Positions 18,132-29,306 of a DNA stretch of 64,000 bases are shown piece after piece (within the stretch, counting starts at the first letter, position 1; every line of letters begins with the position of its first letter). Origin of the DNA: Bacteroides caecigallinarum (GTDB lineage: Bacteria > Bacteroidota > Bacteroidia > Bacteroidales > Bacteroidaceae); the NCBI RefSeq assembly GCF_016902295.1, contig NZ_JACJLQ010000007.1:1-64000 (forward strand), written 5' to 3'. The position numbers were made by a program, and so were the translations under genes. Under the pieces are notes generated by a model. The model saw only the letters and a list, made by a program, of their open reading frames with translations, searched no databases and was not told the origin of the DNA.

Positions 18132-18163
18132 CAAAGTTATACCATTTATACAAGTATGTCAAA
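18132..18163 (-). promoter_or_regulatory. Promoter for prs
   Basis: Minus-strand TTTG (18160-18163) and TAACTTTG (18132-18139) are separated by 20 bp, an exact Bacteroidetes promoter. Transcription would start about 25 nt before the prs ATG. Confidence 0.75.
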
Positions 18164-18191
18164 CGTTTTGTCGGAAAATTACAATAAGTAT

Positions 18192-18800
18192 TTAGTCGGC
18201 AAGTCGTTTTAACTTTCTGAAATGGTCTATAAGTTCTTGATAATTGTTGTCAAAACTATGGTTGAATTTGGACCAGAGCCCTCCCATAATGGCTGCGCCT
18301 CCGAATCCAAAATCCTTTACTCTAAGAATATTTTCCTCATCAATACCACCTAAAGCAATGACCTTCTTATCTATAATGTCAGCCTTTACGGCTTCACGTA
18401 TTGCTTCAGGAGTGAATTTTGAAGAATAACCCTCTTTTGAGATACTGTCGAATATCGGACTTAGGAATACATAGTCGCAAGTTTTCTTGTCTTCCTGTAC
18501 TTCTTCAAGAGTATGACAGGAAGCACTGATATGTCCGGAGTAGTTGTCCGGGGCAATAGGATTGCGGCTGTTCAAGTGAATACCTTTCAACTTATATTCA
18601 TTGCATAAGTAGAAATGGTCATGTATAACTATTTTCTTATGATATTTTTCCGGGATGAGTGTAAGCAGTCTCTCTGCGTAAACCGCTTCTGTTCCGGGTT
18701 TGCGAAGATGTAATATGTCTAGCCCTTCTTCGAAGAGTGCATTTAGTATTTGGTCCTCCTCTACAAAATATTCTGGAGTTGTTATCAATATCAGTTTCAT
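18192..18800 (-). CDS. TenI/ThiE-like thiamine phosphate synthase paralogue
   Basis: The 202-residue TIM-barrel protein has LHLRKPG (substrate loop), SCHTLEEV, FLSPIFDSISKEGY and a final ALGGID plus GGAAIMGGLW phosphate-binding loop. It is more like TenI (thiazole tautomerase) than the ThiE at 23341, which keeps the QLRMKD and GCGPFRFT loops. TenI aromatises the thiazole product of ThiG. I take the ATG at 18800, not the in-frame codon at 18839, because a perfect -7 box (TAACTTTG, 18824-18831) lies between them. It is last in the thiamine gene cluster and apparently can also be transcribed alone. Confidence 0.8.
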   Translation of the reverse strand: MKLILITTPEYFVEEDQILNALFEEGLDILHLRKPGTEAVYAERLLTLIPEKYHKKIVIHDHFYLCNEYKLKGIHLNSRNPIAPDNYSGHISASCHTLEEVQEDKKTCDYVFLSPIFDSISKEGYSSKFTPEAIREAVKADIIDKKVIALGGIDEENILRVKDFGFGGAAIMGGLWSKFNHSFDNNYQELIDHFRKLKRLAD

Positions 18801-18823
18801 GTGTGTACCACTAAATCTGGACG

Positions 18824-18831
18824 CAAAGTTA
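18824..18831 (-). promoter_or_regulatory. -7 box for the TenI-like gene
   Basis: TAACTTTG on the minus strand matches TAnnTTTG exactly and lies in the thiF-tenI gap, 24 bp before the ATG at 18800. I see no good -33 element, so this may be a secondary promoter. Confidence 0.5.
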
Positions 18832-18858
18832 GTAACCAAAATGAAATATTCCTAATCT

Positions 18859-19551
18859 TTACAGTAAAATCGTATTTGTTTGCAACGTTTTCAGGTCTAT
18901 GTACCATAGTTTGCCAGAAAGAATCTCTCCGAAACCGCAGATTATCTTGATTACTTCGTTTGCCTGCACGCAACCTACAAGTCCTGGTGTTACCCCGATT
19001 ACTCCTTTGGGAGGGGCAGGCATTGACAGCATTTCTTCTTCGTCCGGAAATAGGTCGCGATAGTTCTTTCCGCCCTGATAATTGAATACTGAAACCTGTC
19101 CGTCAAAAGCACGTATGGCTCCATAGACGTAAGTCTTGCCCAATTTTACGCATGTGTCATTTATAATGTAGCGAGTGAGGAAGTTGTCGCATCCATCAAC
19201 TACTATGTCATATTTGCTGATTATCTCTTCTGCGTTTTCTTTCGTCAGACGTGTGTTGTATGCGTCTATTTTTATCTGGCTGTTAAGGGCATTCAGTCTT
19301 TTCTGTGCCTGAATAGCTTTAGGCAGACCTACTTCAGTTTCTGAATAGAGGACTTGTCTTTGCAGATTGCTTTCGCTTACCACATCATCGTCTATCAGGC
19401 CGATATTGCCTACTCCTGCTCCTGTAAGATATAGTGCAATAGGCGATCCCAGCCCACCTACACCTACAATAAGCACTTTTGCCTTGCTGAGTTTTTCCTG
19501 TCCTCTTTCACCTAACTCAGGTAGGATTATTTGTCTGTTATATCTTTCCAT
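18859..19551 (-). CDS. thiF: ThiF/MoeB-type E1-like adenylyltransferase
   Basis: The 230-residue protein has the dinucleotide loop GVGGLGSP at 30-37, the Asp-rich segment LIDDDVVSESNLQRQ, and the catalytic-region VDGCDNFLTRY. ThiF adenylates the C-terminal Gly-Gly of ThiS before sulfur transfer for thiazole synthesis; the GG-ending ThiS is encoded at 23984. The start MERYNRQ at 19551 gives the family's usual N-terminus. It lies beyond a hairpin at 19560-19608, so it may be expressed less than thiSEGCH. Confidence 0.9.
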   Translation of the reverse strand: MERYNRQIILPELGERGQEKLSKAKVLIVGVGGLGSPIALYLTGAGVGNIGLIDDDVVSESNLQRQVLYSETEVGLPKAIQAQKRLNALNSQIKIDAYNTRLTKENAEEIISKYDIVVDGCDNFLTRYIINDTCVKLGKTYVYGAIRAFDGQVSVFNYQGGKNYRDLFPDEEEMLSMPAPPKGVIGVTPGLVGCVQANEVIKIICGFGEILSGKLWYIDLKTLQTNTILL

Positions 19552-19559
19552 GTTATAAT

Positions 19560-19608
19560 TAAAAAAAATACCGGCGGCACAAGGGTATTGCAATCCTATG
19601 CCGTCAGT
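19560..19608 (-). terminator. Terminator-like hairpin between thiH and thiF
   Basis: In the minus-strand RNA ACUGACGGCAUAGG pairs, with G-U wobbles, with CCCUUGUGCCGCCGGU around a 9-nt loop and is followed by eight U residues. It sits inside the thi cluster, so partial termination would lower expression of thiF and tenI relative to thiSEGCH. Confidence 0.7.
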
Positions 19609-19623
19609 ATTTATATTGTCAGA

Positions 19624-20760
19624 TCAGACAGCTTTCCCTGTCTTGATAAAGTCGAATGAAGCATCCCAGTCTTTCCAAACAGGCTCACGCCCCAATGCTT
19701 TTAAAGCTTTGTCTATTTCTACGGCTGTGCGTTCGTCGCTTACATGGAATTGCTCAAGTGCCTGAGGATATGTGTAGTAACCTCCGGGTTCGGTCTTGCT
19801 TTCTGCACTCATGGTTGTAACACCTAGCGAAGCCATGTTGTCGCGGATATGTGCCGGCTCGCGTGTAGAGTAGGAGATATCCACATCGTGGTCGAATATA
19901 CGCATGGCGAAAGTAACCTGAGCCAGCTCCTTGTCACTCATGATGACATTAGGCTGGAAACCTTCGTTTTCTGCAGGACGCATACGCGGGAAATTTACGC
20001 TGTATTTTGTCTTCCAGTAATGTTTCTGCAGATAGCGTAGGTGATATGCCATCATGGTTACGTCTGTACGCCAGTCTTCCAGTCCGATAAGTACACCCAT
20101 ACCGATGGAGTGAACACCTGCCTGTCCCATACGGTCAAAACCGTTTACACGCCATTCGAATTTCGATTTCATACCTCTTGGATGGTAGATATTGTATCTG
20201 GCTTTGTTGTATGTCTCCTGGAAACAGATAACTCCGTTCAATCCGTGTGTTACCAGCTCGGCATATTCCTCAGCCTTTAGAGGCATCACCTCTATTTTAA
20301 GATTTGAGAAGTAAGGTTTTGCCAGGTCAAGTGCTTTGGCTATGTATGGTACACCTGCTTTTGCCGGATTTTCACCTGTTACGATAAGCAGATTTTCGAA
20401 CGGGCCTAGTTTCTTTATGGCTTTATATTCGTTTTCTATTTCTTCTGGTGTAAGTATGGTACGTGCCATCGGGTTGCTGATGTGGAATCCGCAATACACG
20501 CATGAGTTTGTACATGAATTTGTTATATACAATGGTATAAACATAGACATTGTACGTCCGAAACGTTCTTCAGTATATTTCTTGCTGAGTCGCGCCATCG
20601 GTTCAAGATATTTTTCGGCAGCCGGCGAGATGAGTGCCATAAAGTCATCCACGTCGCAGCGGCTTTTACCGAGAGCACGTATCACGTCTGCCTCGGTCTT
20701 GGAGTAAATGGCTTTGGTCGTCTCCTCCCAGCTTATTTTTTCAAGTTCATCTGAAAACAT
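19624..20760 (-). CDS. thiH: 2-iminoacetate synthase (tyrosine lyase)
   Basis: ThiH is a radical SAM enzyme that cleaves tyrosine to give dehydroglycine for the thiazole ring, the anaerobic alternative to ThiO. The 378-residue length matches E. coli ThiH (377). The cluster cysteines are C83, C87 and C90 in NSCTNSCVYCGF. It starts 11 bp after thiC ends, within the TPP-controlled operon. Confidence 0.97.
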   Translation of the reverse strand: MFSDELEKISWEETTKAIYSKTEADVIRALGKSRCDVDDFMALISPAAEKYLEPMARLSKKYTEERFGRTMSMFIPLYITNSCTNSCVYCGFHISNPMARTILTPEEIENEYKAIKKLGPFENLLIVTGENPAKAGVPYIAKALDLAKPYFSNLKIEVMPLKAEEYAELVTHGLNGVICFQETYNKARYNIYHPRGMKSKFEWRVNGFDRMGQAGVHSIGMGVLIGLEDWRTDVTMMAYHLRYLQKHYWKTKYSVNFPRMRPAENEGFQPNVIMSDKELAQVTFAMRIFDHDVDISYSTREPAHIRDNMASLGVTTMSAESKTEPGGYYTYPQALEQFHVSDERTAVEIDKALKALGREPVWKDWDASFDFIKTGKAV

Positions 20761-20771
20761 TCTATTAGTTT

Positions 20772-23254
<2,483 letters not shown>

Positions 23255-23289
23255 ATAGTAGATAATTAATATTTTATTGATCCTTTAAT

Positions 23290-23339
23290 TTTAAATGGTG
23301 TTTAAATAGTGTTTAAACAGTGCTTAAATGCTATTTAAA
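23290..23339. repeat. Five TTTAAA-like sites at exact 11-bp spacing (array R2)
   Basis: TTTAAA begins at 23290, 23301, 23312 and 23334, with CTTAAA at 23323: five sites, each 11 bp apart. The 5-nt spacers are TGGTG, TAGTG, CAGTG and TGCTA. The array ends 2 bp before the thiE stop codon and fills the thiE-thiG spacer. Confidence 0.93.
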
Positions 23340-23340
23340 C

Positions 23341-23979
23341 TCAGCAATTTTCGATAAGTGATTTTATCCTACCGGTTTCTTCCACCGGATTTTCAGCCCT
23401 GAGTATAGTTCCGCTCAGTGCGATGCCTGTCACACCGGTTTGCATTATTTCCGGAATGTCATCAATAGTGATTCCGCCTATTGCAACTATCGGGAGGTTG
23501 ATACCTTCGGCTTTCATCTGACTGGTGATTGAGCGGTAGCCTTCAAGACCTAATATCGGGCTTAATTTTTTCTTGGTAGTTGTGAAACGGAACGGACCGC
23601 AACCAATATAGTCGGCACCTGAAAGGTAATGTGCCTTAACGTCATCGAAAGTATTGGCAGTTCCACCTATAATGAAATCATTTCCCAATATCATTCTTGC
23701 TTCAGCTATAGGCATGTCGTTCTTTCCAAGATGCACACCGTCTGCTTTCAGCTTCTTGACGAGTTCCACTCGGTCGTCTATGATGAAAGTTGCGTTATGC
23801 TGTCTGCACAACTCTTGAACCTTTACGGCAATGGCTTCCACCTCCTCGTCGGAAGCATCCTTCATGCGCAGTTGAATCCATCGGCAACCGCCTTCAAGAG
23901 CCATACGCGCTGAATCCAGATAAGAATACTGTTCGGTGAAATGAGTGATGAACTGTAGTTTGAATGCTTTAGTATCCAT
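23341..23979 (-). CDS. thiE: Thiamine phosphate synthase
   Basis: ThiE couples hydroxymethylpyrimidine pyrophosphate with thiazole phosphate. The 212-residue barrel has WIQLRMKD, DDRVELVKKLKADGVHLGK, IGGTANT and GCGPFRFTTTKK, and ends with a GGI and GIALSG phosphate loop. It follows thiS by 4 bp. The second ThiE/TenI-like protein at 18192 is more divergent, so this copy is the likely synthase. Confidence 0.95.
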   Translation of the reverse strand: MDTKAFKLQFITHFTEQYSYLDSARMALEGGCRWIQLRMKDASDEEVEAIAVKVQELCRQHNATFIIDDRVELVKKLKADGVHLGKNDMPIAEARMILGNDFIIGGTANTFDDVKAHYLSGADYIGCGPFRFTTTKKKLSPILGLEGYRSITSQMKAEGINLPIVAIGGITIDDIPEIMQTGVTGIALSGTILRAENPVEETGRIKSLIENC

Positions 23980-23983
23980 GTCA

Positions 23984-24184
23984 TTATCCTCCGCAAGCAG
24001 CTTTTATTATAACAAGACTGTCGCCTTCCTTGATTTCCTGTTCGGCCCACTGGCTGCGCGGAATCATACGGTTGTTGATGGCAACTGCCACTCCCTGCTC
24101 AGGAAGTTCGAGCTGTTGTGCAAGCGATGCAACATTATTACCTTGAGTGAGTTCGGTCTCTTTGTTGTTTACTTTTATTTTCAT
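23984..24184 (-). CDS. thiS: ThiS sulfur-carrier protein
   Basis: The 66-residue beta-grasp protein ends in the essential Gly-Gly (KAACGG), which is adenylated by ThiF and thiocarboxylated. Conserved internal motifs are QLELPEQGVAVAINNRMIPR and WAEQEIKEGD. It is first in thiSEGCH and lies about 100 nt after the TPP riboswitch. A small hairpin (GTGTTTGC with GCAAAACAC, 24202-24221) sits between the riboswitch and its start. Confidence 0.95.
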   Translation of the reverse strand: MKIKVNNKETELTQGNNVASLAQQLELPEQGVAVAINNRMIPRSQWAEQEIKEGDSLVIIKAACGG

Positions 24185-24282
24185 AAATGATAGGTATTAT
24201 AGTGTTTTGCAAAGCAAACACAAAGAGAATACTGGAAAACAGTTTGAGAGAATATCTTATGACGGATGTCTTTTTTGAGGAC

Positions 24283-24362
24283 AATCCCTTCGTCGGTATT
24301 AACCGCATCAGGTTCATAGGGTATAATCTCAGCCCGGGTTTTATTCTTTGGGCACCCCTTTG
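24283..24362 (-). promoter_or_regulatory. TPP riboswitch (THI element)
   Basis: On the minus strand the leader reads GGGGTGCCC, then GGCTGAGA, ACCCTATGAACCTGATGCGG (split from its neighbour TTAATACCG), and CGAAGGGA. These are the universally conserved TPP aptamer blocks in the right order. It lies upstream of thiS and should repress thiSEGCH when thiamine pyrophosphate is abundant. No run of U follows a hairpin in the leader, so control is more likely translational. Confidence 0.96.
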
Positions 24363-24377
24363 TCTTTACTTCGGACG

Positions 24378-24385
24378 CAAAGTTA
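24378..24385 (-). promoter_or_regulatory. -7 box for the thiamine operon
   Basis: TAACTTTG on the minus strand (24378-24385) lies 16 bp before the riboswitch, consistent with transcription starting just ahead of the aptamer. A possible -33 TTG lies about 22 bp further upstream (24408-24410). Confidence 0.6.
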
Positions 24386-24442
24386 AACAAAAGATTCAAA
24401 AAGCGGACAATAATTTATATTTTTTACAATACCTGTTGATAT

Positions 24443-24673
24443 TCAGAACGTCAACGATACGCCTGCAAGGAATTCACGCGGACGGAGCGTAAAACGATAA
24501 TAGTTCCGTTCGATGGAAGAGACAAACTCACGCTCGTGTTTGCCTTCGACTGAATGTCCAAAATAAATGTACATCGAGTTTTTCTTTAATGCTCTGAAAA
24601 TCAGCCAAGCTATTGTGGAATAATGTACATAACGCAGTTTATTCTGATATACCGGTATCACGTATATTTGCAT
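24443..24673 (-). pseudogene. C-terminal remnant of an outer-membrane beta-barrel protein
   Basis: A 76-residue frame ends in NYYRFTLRPREFLAGVSLTF, which looks like the last strands of a Bacteroidetes outer-membrane barrel with the usual terminal Phe. The first 30 residues do not look like a natural start, and there is no signal peptide. The rest of such a gene is not present upstream, where array R3 begins. I infer a decayed fragment. A short unknown gene is the alternative. Confidence 0.4.
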
Positions 24674-24709
24674 TCATAAAACAGGGTTAAAAAAGACTTT
24701 TCAGAGACT

Positions 24710-24775
24710 TAAATAAAACACGGCCGTGTTTAAGTTCAAACGCGGTGTCATTTTAAATAAAACACGGCCGTGTTT
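24710..24775. repeat. Three 22-bp units with ACACGGCCGTGT core (array R3)
   Basis: Units start at 24710, 24732 and 24754. The first and third are identical (TAAATAAAACAC followed by GGCCGTGTTT); the middle one is diverged (AAGTTCAAACGC then GGTGTCATTT). The 12-bp palindrome ACACGGCCGTGT also occurs in array R1 at 10615. The array ends 8 bp before a -7 box (24784) and so covers the -33 region of the next gene. Confidence 0.93.
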
Positions 24776-24783
24776 TTTTAAAG

Positions 24784-24791
24784 TACTTTTG
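24784..24791 (+). promoter_or_regulatory. -7 box for the envelope protein gene at 24849
   Basis: TACTTTTG matches TAnnTTTG exactly. The expected -33 position falls within the third unit of array R3, which offers only a T tract there. Confidence 0.55.
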
Positions 24792-24848
24792 TCGGCTGAA
24801 ATCTAAGTATTGATCCTATATAATATAAGACTTAAAATCAATTTATTT

Positions 24849-25553
24849 ATGAATCGTTTTAAAACACTAATTGTAAGATTTTCTATTGCTATTTTTATTT
24901 TGTGCGGTTTTGTTTCACTTTATTCACAGGACATGAATGAGAAGCGATTATGGTTAGTAGAACTCAACGGTGCATTGACCAGTCAAAGTTCTTGGGAGGT
25001 AGAACCTTCAGTTACTTTTCTGCCTATAGACTATGTAGGTCTGACGGCTGGCTTGGTATTTACATCTCCGTATCCGTCTAAATCTTTAGGTGGAGTTACC
25101 GTCAACAAGCAATTCTGGTGGAGTGAAACAAATGACAATTCAGTCAGTTATTATTTTGCTTTCCGTCCAGCTCTGCGTTTCAATTCTCCAAAATTGTGGA
25201 TAGGTAGGGATAAAGACTATGCGCTGTATTTTTCTGTATCGCCCGGACTGACAATTCCTCTCCCTTCCGACAGAAGATTTACCATTGATTACTTTCCAAA
25301 CAAGAATGGGGCGTGGTCTGCATTAAAAAGGGAAGAGGTGGCAAACAGTGGTGCAAGAAAGGTATATTACAATGTCCGTACAGCCGTATCATTGGAAATG
25401 GACGAAAGAATAATTCTTTCAGCTGGTTATACTTTCTCTGATTTTGATATTTATGGTGGAAGCAGGAATATTATTGTTGAGGGTGGCAAACTTCCATTGC
25501 CAAAAGCATGTATGATGCATTCGGCTTTTGTCAGCATTGGTGTACGTCTTTAA
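24849..25553 (+). CDS. Secreted or outer-membrane protein of unknown function
   Basis: The 234-residue product has a signal peptide (residues about 1-28, ending FVSLYSQ) and alternating hydrophobic segments with aromatic residues, such as YYFAFRPALRF, YALYFSVSPGLTIPL and IILSAGYTFSDF, which suggest an eight- to ten-stranded outer-membrane barrel. It ends in FVSIGVRL. No named family is recognised. I choose the ATG at 24849, which begins a normal signal peptide and follows the -7 box at 24784; an upstream frame from 24810 adds a non-signal-like N-terminus. The 180-bp gap after it is AT-rich and I see nothing in it. Confidence 0.65.
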   Translation: MNRFKTLIVRFSIAIFILCGFVSLYSQDMNEKRLWLVELNGALTSQSSWEVEPSVTFLPIDYVGLTAGLVFTSPYPSKSLGGVTVNKQFWWSETNDNSVSYYFAFRPALRFNSPKLWIGRDKDYALYFSVSPGLTIPLPSDRRFTIDYFPNKNGAWSALKREEVANSGARKVYYNVRTAVSLEMDERIILSAGYTFSDFDIYGGSRNIIVEGGKLPLPKACMMHSAFVSIGVRL

Positions 25554-25733
25554 TTTTGCATATTTATGTAGCTTTTTGTGCTTTAATTATAGAAAAATAT
25601 ATCTTTTATCAATTAAATATTACATATTGCTTGCATATATCAATTATAATGCCGAATATTGCGCGATTTTTATCAATATGTAGAGTTTTTAAATTATAAA
25701 AGGTATTTACATAATAAATAGGTTTTAGTTACT

Positions 25734-27989
25734 ATGATTTATGATTTGGAGATGATGAAACAATTTTATGTTTCATATAATGGTAAAGTACAGGATACAA
25801 GAAAAAAATTAGGCAGGGCATTGACCTTGGCGGAAAAGATTTTATACAGTCATCTCTACGATGCTGATTCCATGAAATGTTTTGAGAGAGGTGTGGACTA
25901 TGTGAATTTTCGTCCTGACAGAGTTGCAATGCAGGATGCCACCGCGCAAATGGCATTGCTTCAGTTTATGAATGCCGGTAAGAATGTTTCTGCTGTACCA
26001 GCAACTGTACATTGCGACCATCTGATACAGGCATATAAAGGCGCTTCTGTTGATTTGCCTGTAGCACAGACAACCAACAAGGAAGTATATGATTTTCTGA
26101 AGAGTGTGGCATCGAAATATGGAATCGGTTTCTGGAAGCCTGGAGCAGGAATCATACATCAGGTTGTACTTGAAAATTATGCTTTCCCGGGAGGAATGAT
26201 GGTAGGTACGGATTCACATACACCGAATGCCGGTGGTCTTGGAATGATTGCCATTGGTGTCGGAGGTGCCGATGCCGTTGACGTGATGACCGGTATGGAA
26301 TGGGAATTGAAGATGCCGAGAATAATAGGTGTACACCTTAAAGGAAAACTGAACGGATGGGCCGCGCCAAAAGATGTTATTCTAAAGCTGGCCGGCATAC
26401 TGACTGTCAAGGGTGGTACAAATGCCATAATAGAATACTTTGGAGAAGGTACTTCTTCAATCTCGGCTACAGGAAAGGCAACAATTTGTAATATGGGAGC
26501 TGAGGTAGGAGCGACTACATCTGTATTCCCGTTCGATGGTGAAATAGTGGAATATCTCAGAGCTACTGGACGTGCGGAAGTTGCCGATATGGCATTAAAA
26601 GTTTCGGACGACCTGAAAGCGGATAATGAAGTTTTGTCATCACCTGAAAAGTATTACGACAAGGTGATAGAGATTGACTTGTCGGCATTGGAACCATATC
26701 TTAACGGTCCGTTTACACCGGATGCGGCATGTCCGTTGTCTGAGTTCAAGGACAAGGTAATAGCAAACGGTTATCCTCAACGTATGGAAGTAGGATTAAT
26801 CGGCTCATGTACCAACTCTTCATATCAGGATTTGGGAAGGGCTGCTTCGTTAGTTAGACAGTTGAAGGACAAAGGTCTGAAGATGGCATCACCATTGTTG
26901 GTTAATCCTGGTTCGGAACTTGTGTATTGTACATCAAAGCGTGACGGCATGATTGCTGATTTTGAGGAAGCAGGTGCCGTGATAATGACAAATGCATGCG
27001 GTCCGTGTATCGGTCAGTGGAAACGTGAAACTGATGATCCTACAAGACCTAATTCCATTGTGACTTCGTTCAACAGAAACTTTGCAAAGCGTGCGGACGG
27101 TAACCCTAATACACATGCTTTTGTAGCATCACCGGAGATTGCTACAGCATTTGCCATAGCAGGAGACCTGTGCTTTAATCCTATGACAGATACTCTGATA
27201 AACGATAAAGGCGAGCAGGTGAAACTGGATGCCCCTACTGGTGACAAACTTCCTGTGAAAGGATTTACAGTTGATGATAATGGTTATGTAGCTCCTTCTG
27301 CTGACGGATGTAATATTGAAGTTATCATTGATCCGAAATCAGAACGTCTGCAGAAGCTTCAGCCGTTTGTTCCATGGGATGGTAAGGATTTATTGGATAT
27401 GCCTTTGCTTATCAAGACCAAAGGCAAGTGTACTACAGACCATATCTCAATGGCTGGTCCATGGCTTCGATTCCGCGGACATCTGGAAAATATCTCAAGA
27501 AATATGCTGATGGGAGCTGTGAATGCTTTCAACGGAGAGACGAACAAGGTTTGGAACTCGGCAGACGGCAGTTATGGCGAAGTGTCGGCTGTAGCCGGAG
27601 GATATAAGGCTAAAGGCATTTCATCAATAGTAGTGGCGGAAGAAAACTATGGCGAAGGCTCAAGCCGTGAACATGCTGCCATGGAACCACGATTCCTTAA
27701 TGTAAAAGTTATTCTTGCAAAGAGTTTCGCGCGTATCCATGAAACAAATCTGAAGAAACAAGGTATGCTTGCACTGACTTTTGCCGACAAGGATGACTAT
27801 GACAAGGTGCAGGAACATGACAGGATTTCAATCGTCGGACTTGAATCATTCGCGCCTGGACGTAATCTAAAAGTGGTATTAACTCATGAAGACGGTACTC
27901 AGGATTCTTTCGAGGCCGTACATACATATAATGAAATGCAGATTGAATGGTTCAAGGCCGGTTCTGCACTTAATACATTTAGAAAATAA
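25734..27989 (+). CDS. acnA: Aconitate hydratase
   Basis: The 751-residue enzyme isomerises citrate to isocitrate. The [4Fe-4S] ligands are C359 in [10 protein letters not shown] and C422/C425 in [10 protein letters not shown]. The swivelling domain includes [20 protein letters not shown], and its length fits the mitochondrial-type aconitase found in Bacteroidetes. It is first of the acn-icd-gltA operon (gaps 36 and 21 bp), a half-TCA branch that makes 2-oxoglutarate for glutamate. Confidence 0.97.
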   Translation: MIYDLEMMKQFYVSYNGKVQDTRKKLGRALTLAEKILYSHLYDADSMKCFERGVDYVNFRPDRVAMQDATAQMALLQFMNAGKNVSAVPATVHCDHLIQAYKGASVDLPVAQTTNKEVYDFLKSVASKYGIGFWKPGAGIIHQVVLENYAFPGGMMVGTDSHTPNAGGLGMIAIGVGGADAVDVMTGMEWELKMPRIIGVHLKGKLNGWAAPKDVILKLAGILTVKGGTNAIIEYFGEGTSSISATGKATICNMGAEVGATTSVFPFDGEIVEYLRATGRAEVADMALKVSDDLKADNEVLSSPEKYYDKVIEIDLSALEPYLNGPFTPDAACPLSEFKDKVIANGYPQRMEVGLIGSCTNSSYQDLGRAASLVRQLKDKGLKMASPLLVNPGSELVYCTSKRDGMIADFEEAGAVIMTNACGPCIGQWKRETDDPTRPNSIVTSFNRNFAKRADGNPNTHAFVASPEIATAFAIAGDLCFNPMTDTLINDKGEQVKLDAPTGDKLPVKGFTVDDNGYVAPSADGCNIEVIIDPKSERLQKLQPFVPWDGKDLLDMPLLIKTKGKCTTDHISMAGPWLRFRGHLENISRNMLMGAVNAFNGETNKVWNSADGSYGEVSAVAGGYKAKGISSIVVAEENYGEGSSREHAAMEPRFLNVKVILAKSFARIHETNLKKQGMLALTFADKDDYDKVQEHDRISIVGLESFAPGRNLKVVLTHEDGTQDSFEAVHTYNEMQIEWFKAGSALNTFRK

Positions 27990-28025
27990 CAATCAATATA
28001 CAACTAATATAGGAGAAACTAGACG

Positions 28026-29285
28026 ATGAGTAAAGTTCGTATGGAAGAAGGTAAACTGGTAGTACCTTCAAGTGTTACTATACCTTTTATAGAGGGAGAT
28101 GGTGTTGGAGCTGAGATAACTCCGGCTTGTCAGAAAATTGTAAATGAAGCAGTAAAATTAGCTTACAAAGGTGAACGCTCAATAGAATGGATGGAAGTGC
28201 TGGCCGGTGAAAAGGCCTACAAACAGGTAGGAGAGTGGCTTCCGGAATCAACTATGGATGTGTTCAGAGAATATCTTATAGGAATTAAAGGACCGCTTAC
28301 AACACCTGTGGGAGGCGGAATACGTTCGCTCAATGTTGCATTGCGCCAGACGTTGGACTTGTATGTTTGTCTGCGTCCAGTAAGATGGTTCAAAGGTGTA
28401 GTATCTCCTTTGAAAGAGCCCCAGAAAGTGGATATGTGTATTTTCAGAGAGAATACAGAAGATATATATGCCGGAATAGAATGGGAACAGGGCACTCCTG
28501 AAGCAAAGAAATTCTATGATTTCCTTTACAATGAGATGAAAGTTACCAAGGTGAGATTCCCTGAAACTTCTTCTTTCGGAGTAAAGCCTGTTTCTGTGGA
28601 GGGAACGAAACGTCTTGTTCGTTCTGCAATACAATATGCTTTGGATCATAAACTTCCGTCGGTAACACTTGTCCATAAGGGAAACATCATGAAGTTTACC
28701 GAAGGTGGTTTCAAGAAATGGGGATATGAAGTGGCTGAAACAGAGTTTGCCGAACAGACATTCACCATGAACTATTATCAGCAGTTGAAGAAAGATTTGG
28801 GAGAAGAATCCGCAAAGGCTGCCATGGCTGAGGCTATCAACAAGGGAAAGGTAATAATAAAAGACTGTATTGCGGATGCTTTCCTTCAGAATACATTGCT
28901 GAAACCGGAAGACTATTCTGTTATCGCAACTCTGAATCTTAACGGTGACTATGTATCAGACCAGTTGGCTGCCATGGTAGGCGGTATAGGTATTGCTCCT
29001 GGAGCAAACATAAACTACAATAGCGGTCATGCCATTTTCGAGGCTACCCACGGAACAGCTCCTGATATTGCGGGTAAGAATATGGTCAATCCATGTTCTC
29101 TTCTTCTGTCATCAGTAATGATGCTTGAGTATTTGGGATGGCAGGAAGCAGCCGACCTTATAACATCTGCACTTGAACAGGTTTTTGAAAATTCTGAGGC
29201 TACCATCGATTTGGCAAGATTTATGCCGGACGGTAAAGTATTGAGTACAGAAGAGTTTACTGAAAGAATAATACAAAGTCTTTAA
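28026..29285 (+). CDS. icd: Isocitrate dehydrogenase (NADP-type)
   Basis: The 419-residue protein oxidises isocitrate to 2-oxoglutarate. It has the phosphorylation/substrate loop [47 protein letters not shown] and the C-terminal [14 protein letters not shown] nucleotide-binding segment. The sequence fits the prokaryotic NADP-dependent class, although cofactor cannot be certain from this alone. It lies between aconitase and citrate synthase. Confidence 0.95.
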   Translation: MSKVRMEEGKLVVPSSVTIPFIEGDGVGAEITPACQKIVNEAVKLAYKGERSIEWMEVLAGEKAYKQVGEWLPESTMDVFREYLIGIKGPLTTPVGGGIRSLNVALRQTLDLYVCLRPVRWFKGVVSPLKEPQKVDMCIFRENTEDIYAGIEWEQGTPEAKKFYDFLYNEMKVTKVRFPETSSFGVKPVSVEGTKRLVRSAIQYALDHKLPSVTLVHKGNIMKFTEGGFKKWGYEVAETEFAEQTFTMNYYQQLKKDLGEESAKAAMAEAINKGKVIIKDCIADAFLQNTLLKPEDYSVIATLNLNGDYVSDQLAAMVGGIGIAPGANINYNSGHAIFEATHGTAPDIAGKNMVNPCSLLLSSVMMLEYLGWQEAADLITSALEQVFENSEATIDLARFMPDGKVLSTEEFTERIIQSL

Positions 29286-29306
29286 TTCAACTATAACGAA
29301 CTGAAC

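Noticed and set aside
18801-18839. Longer start for the TenI-like gene
   Set aside because: A perfect -7 box lies between the two possible starts, so the longer N-terminus would precede transcription start.
24202-24221. Hairpin in the thiS leader as an intrinsic terminator
   Set aside because: It is short, has a bulge and is not followed by a U run.
25554-25733. Possible small RNA or gene between the envelope protein and aconitase
   Set aside because: The 180 bp are AT-rich with no convincing hairpin, frame or aptamer.
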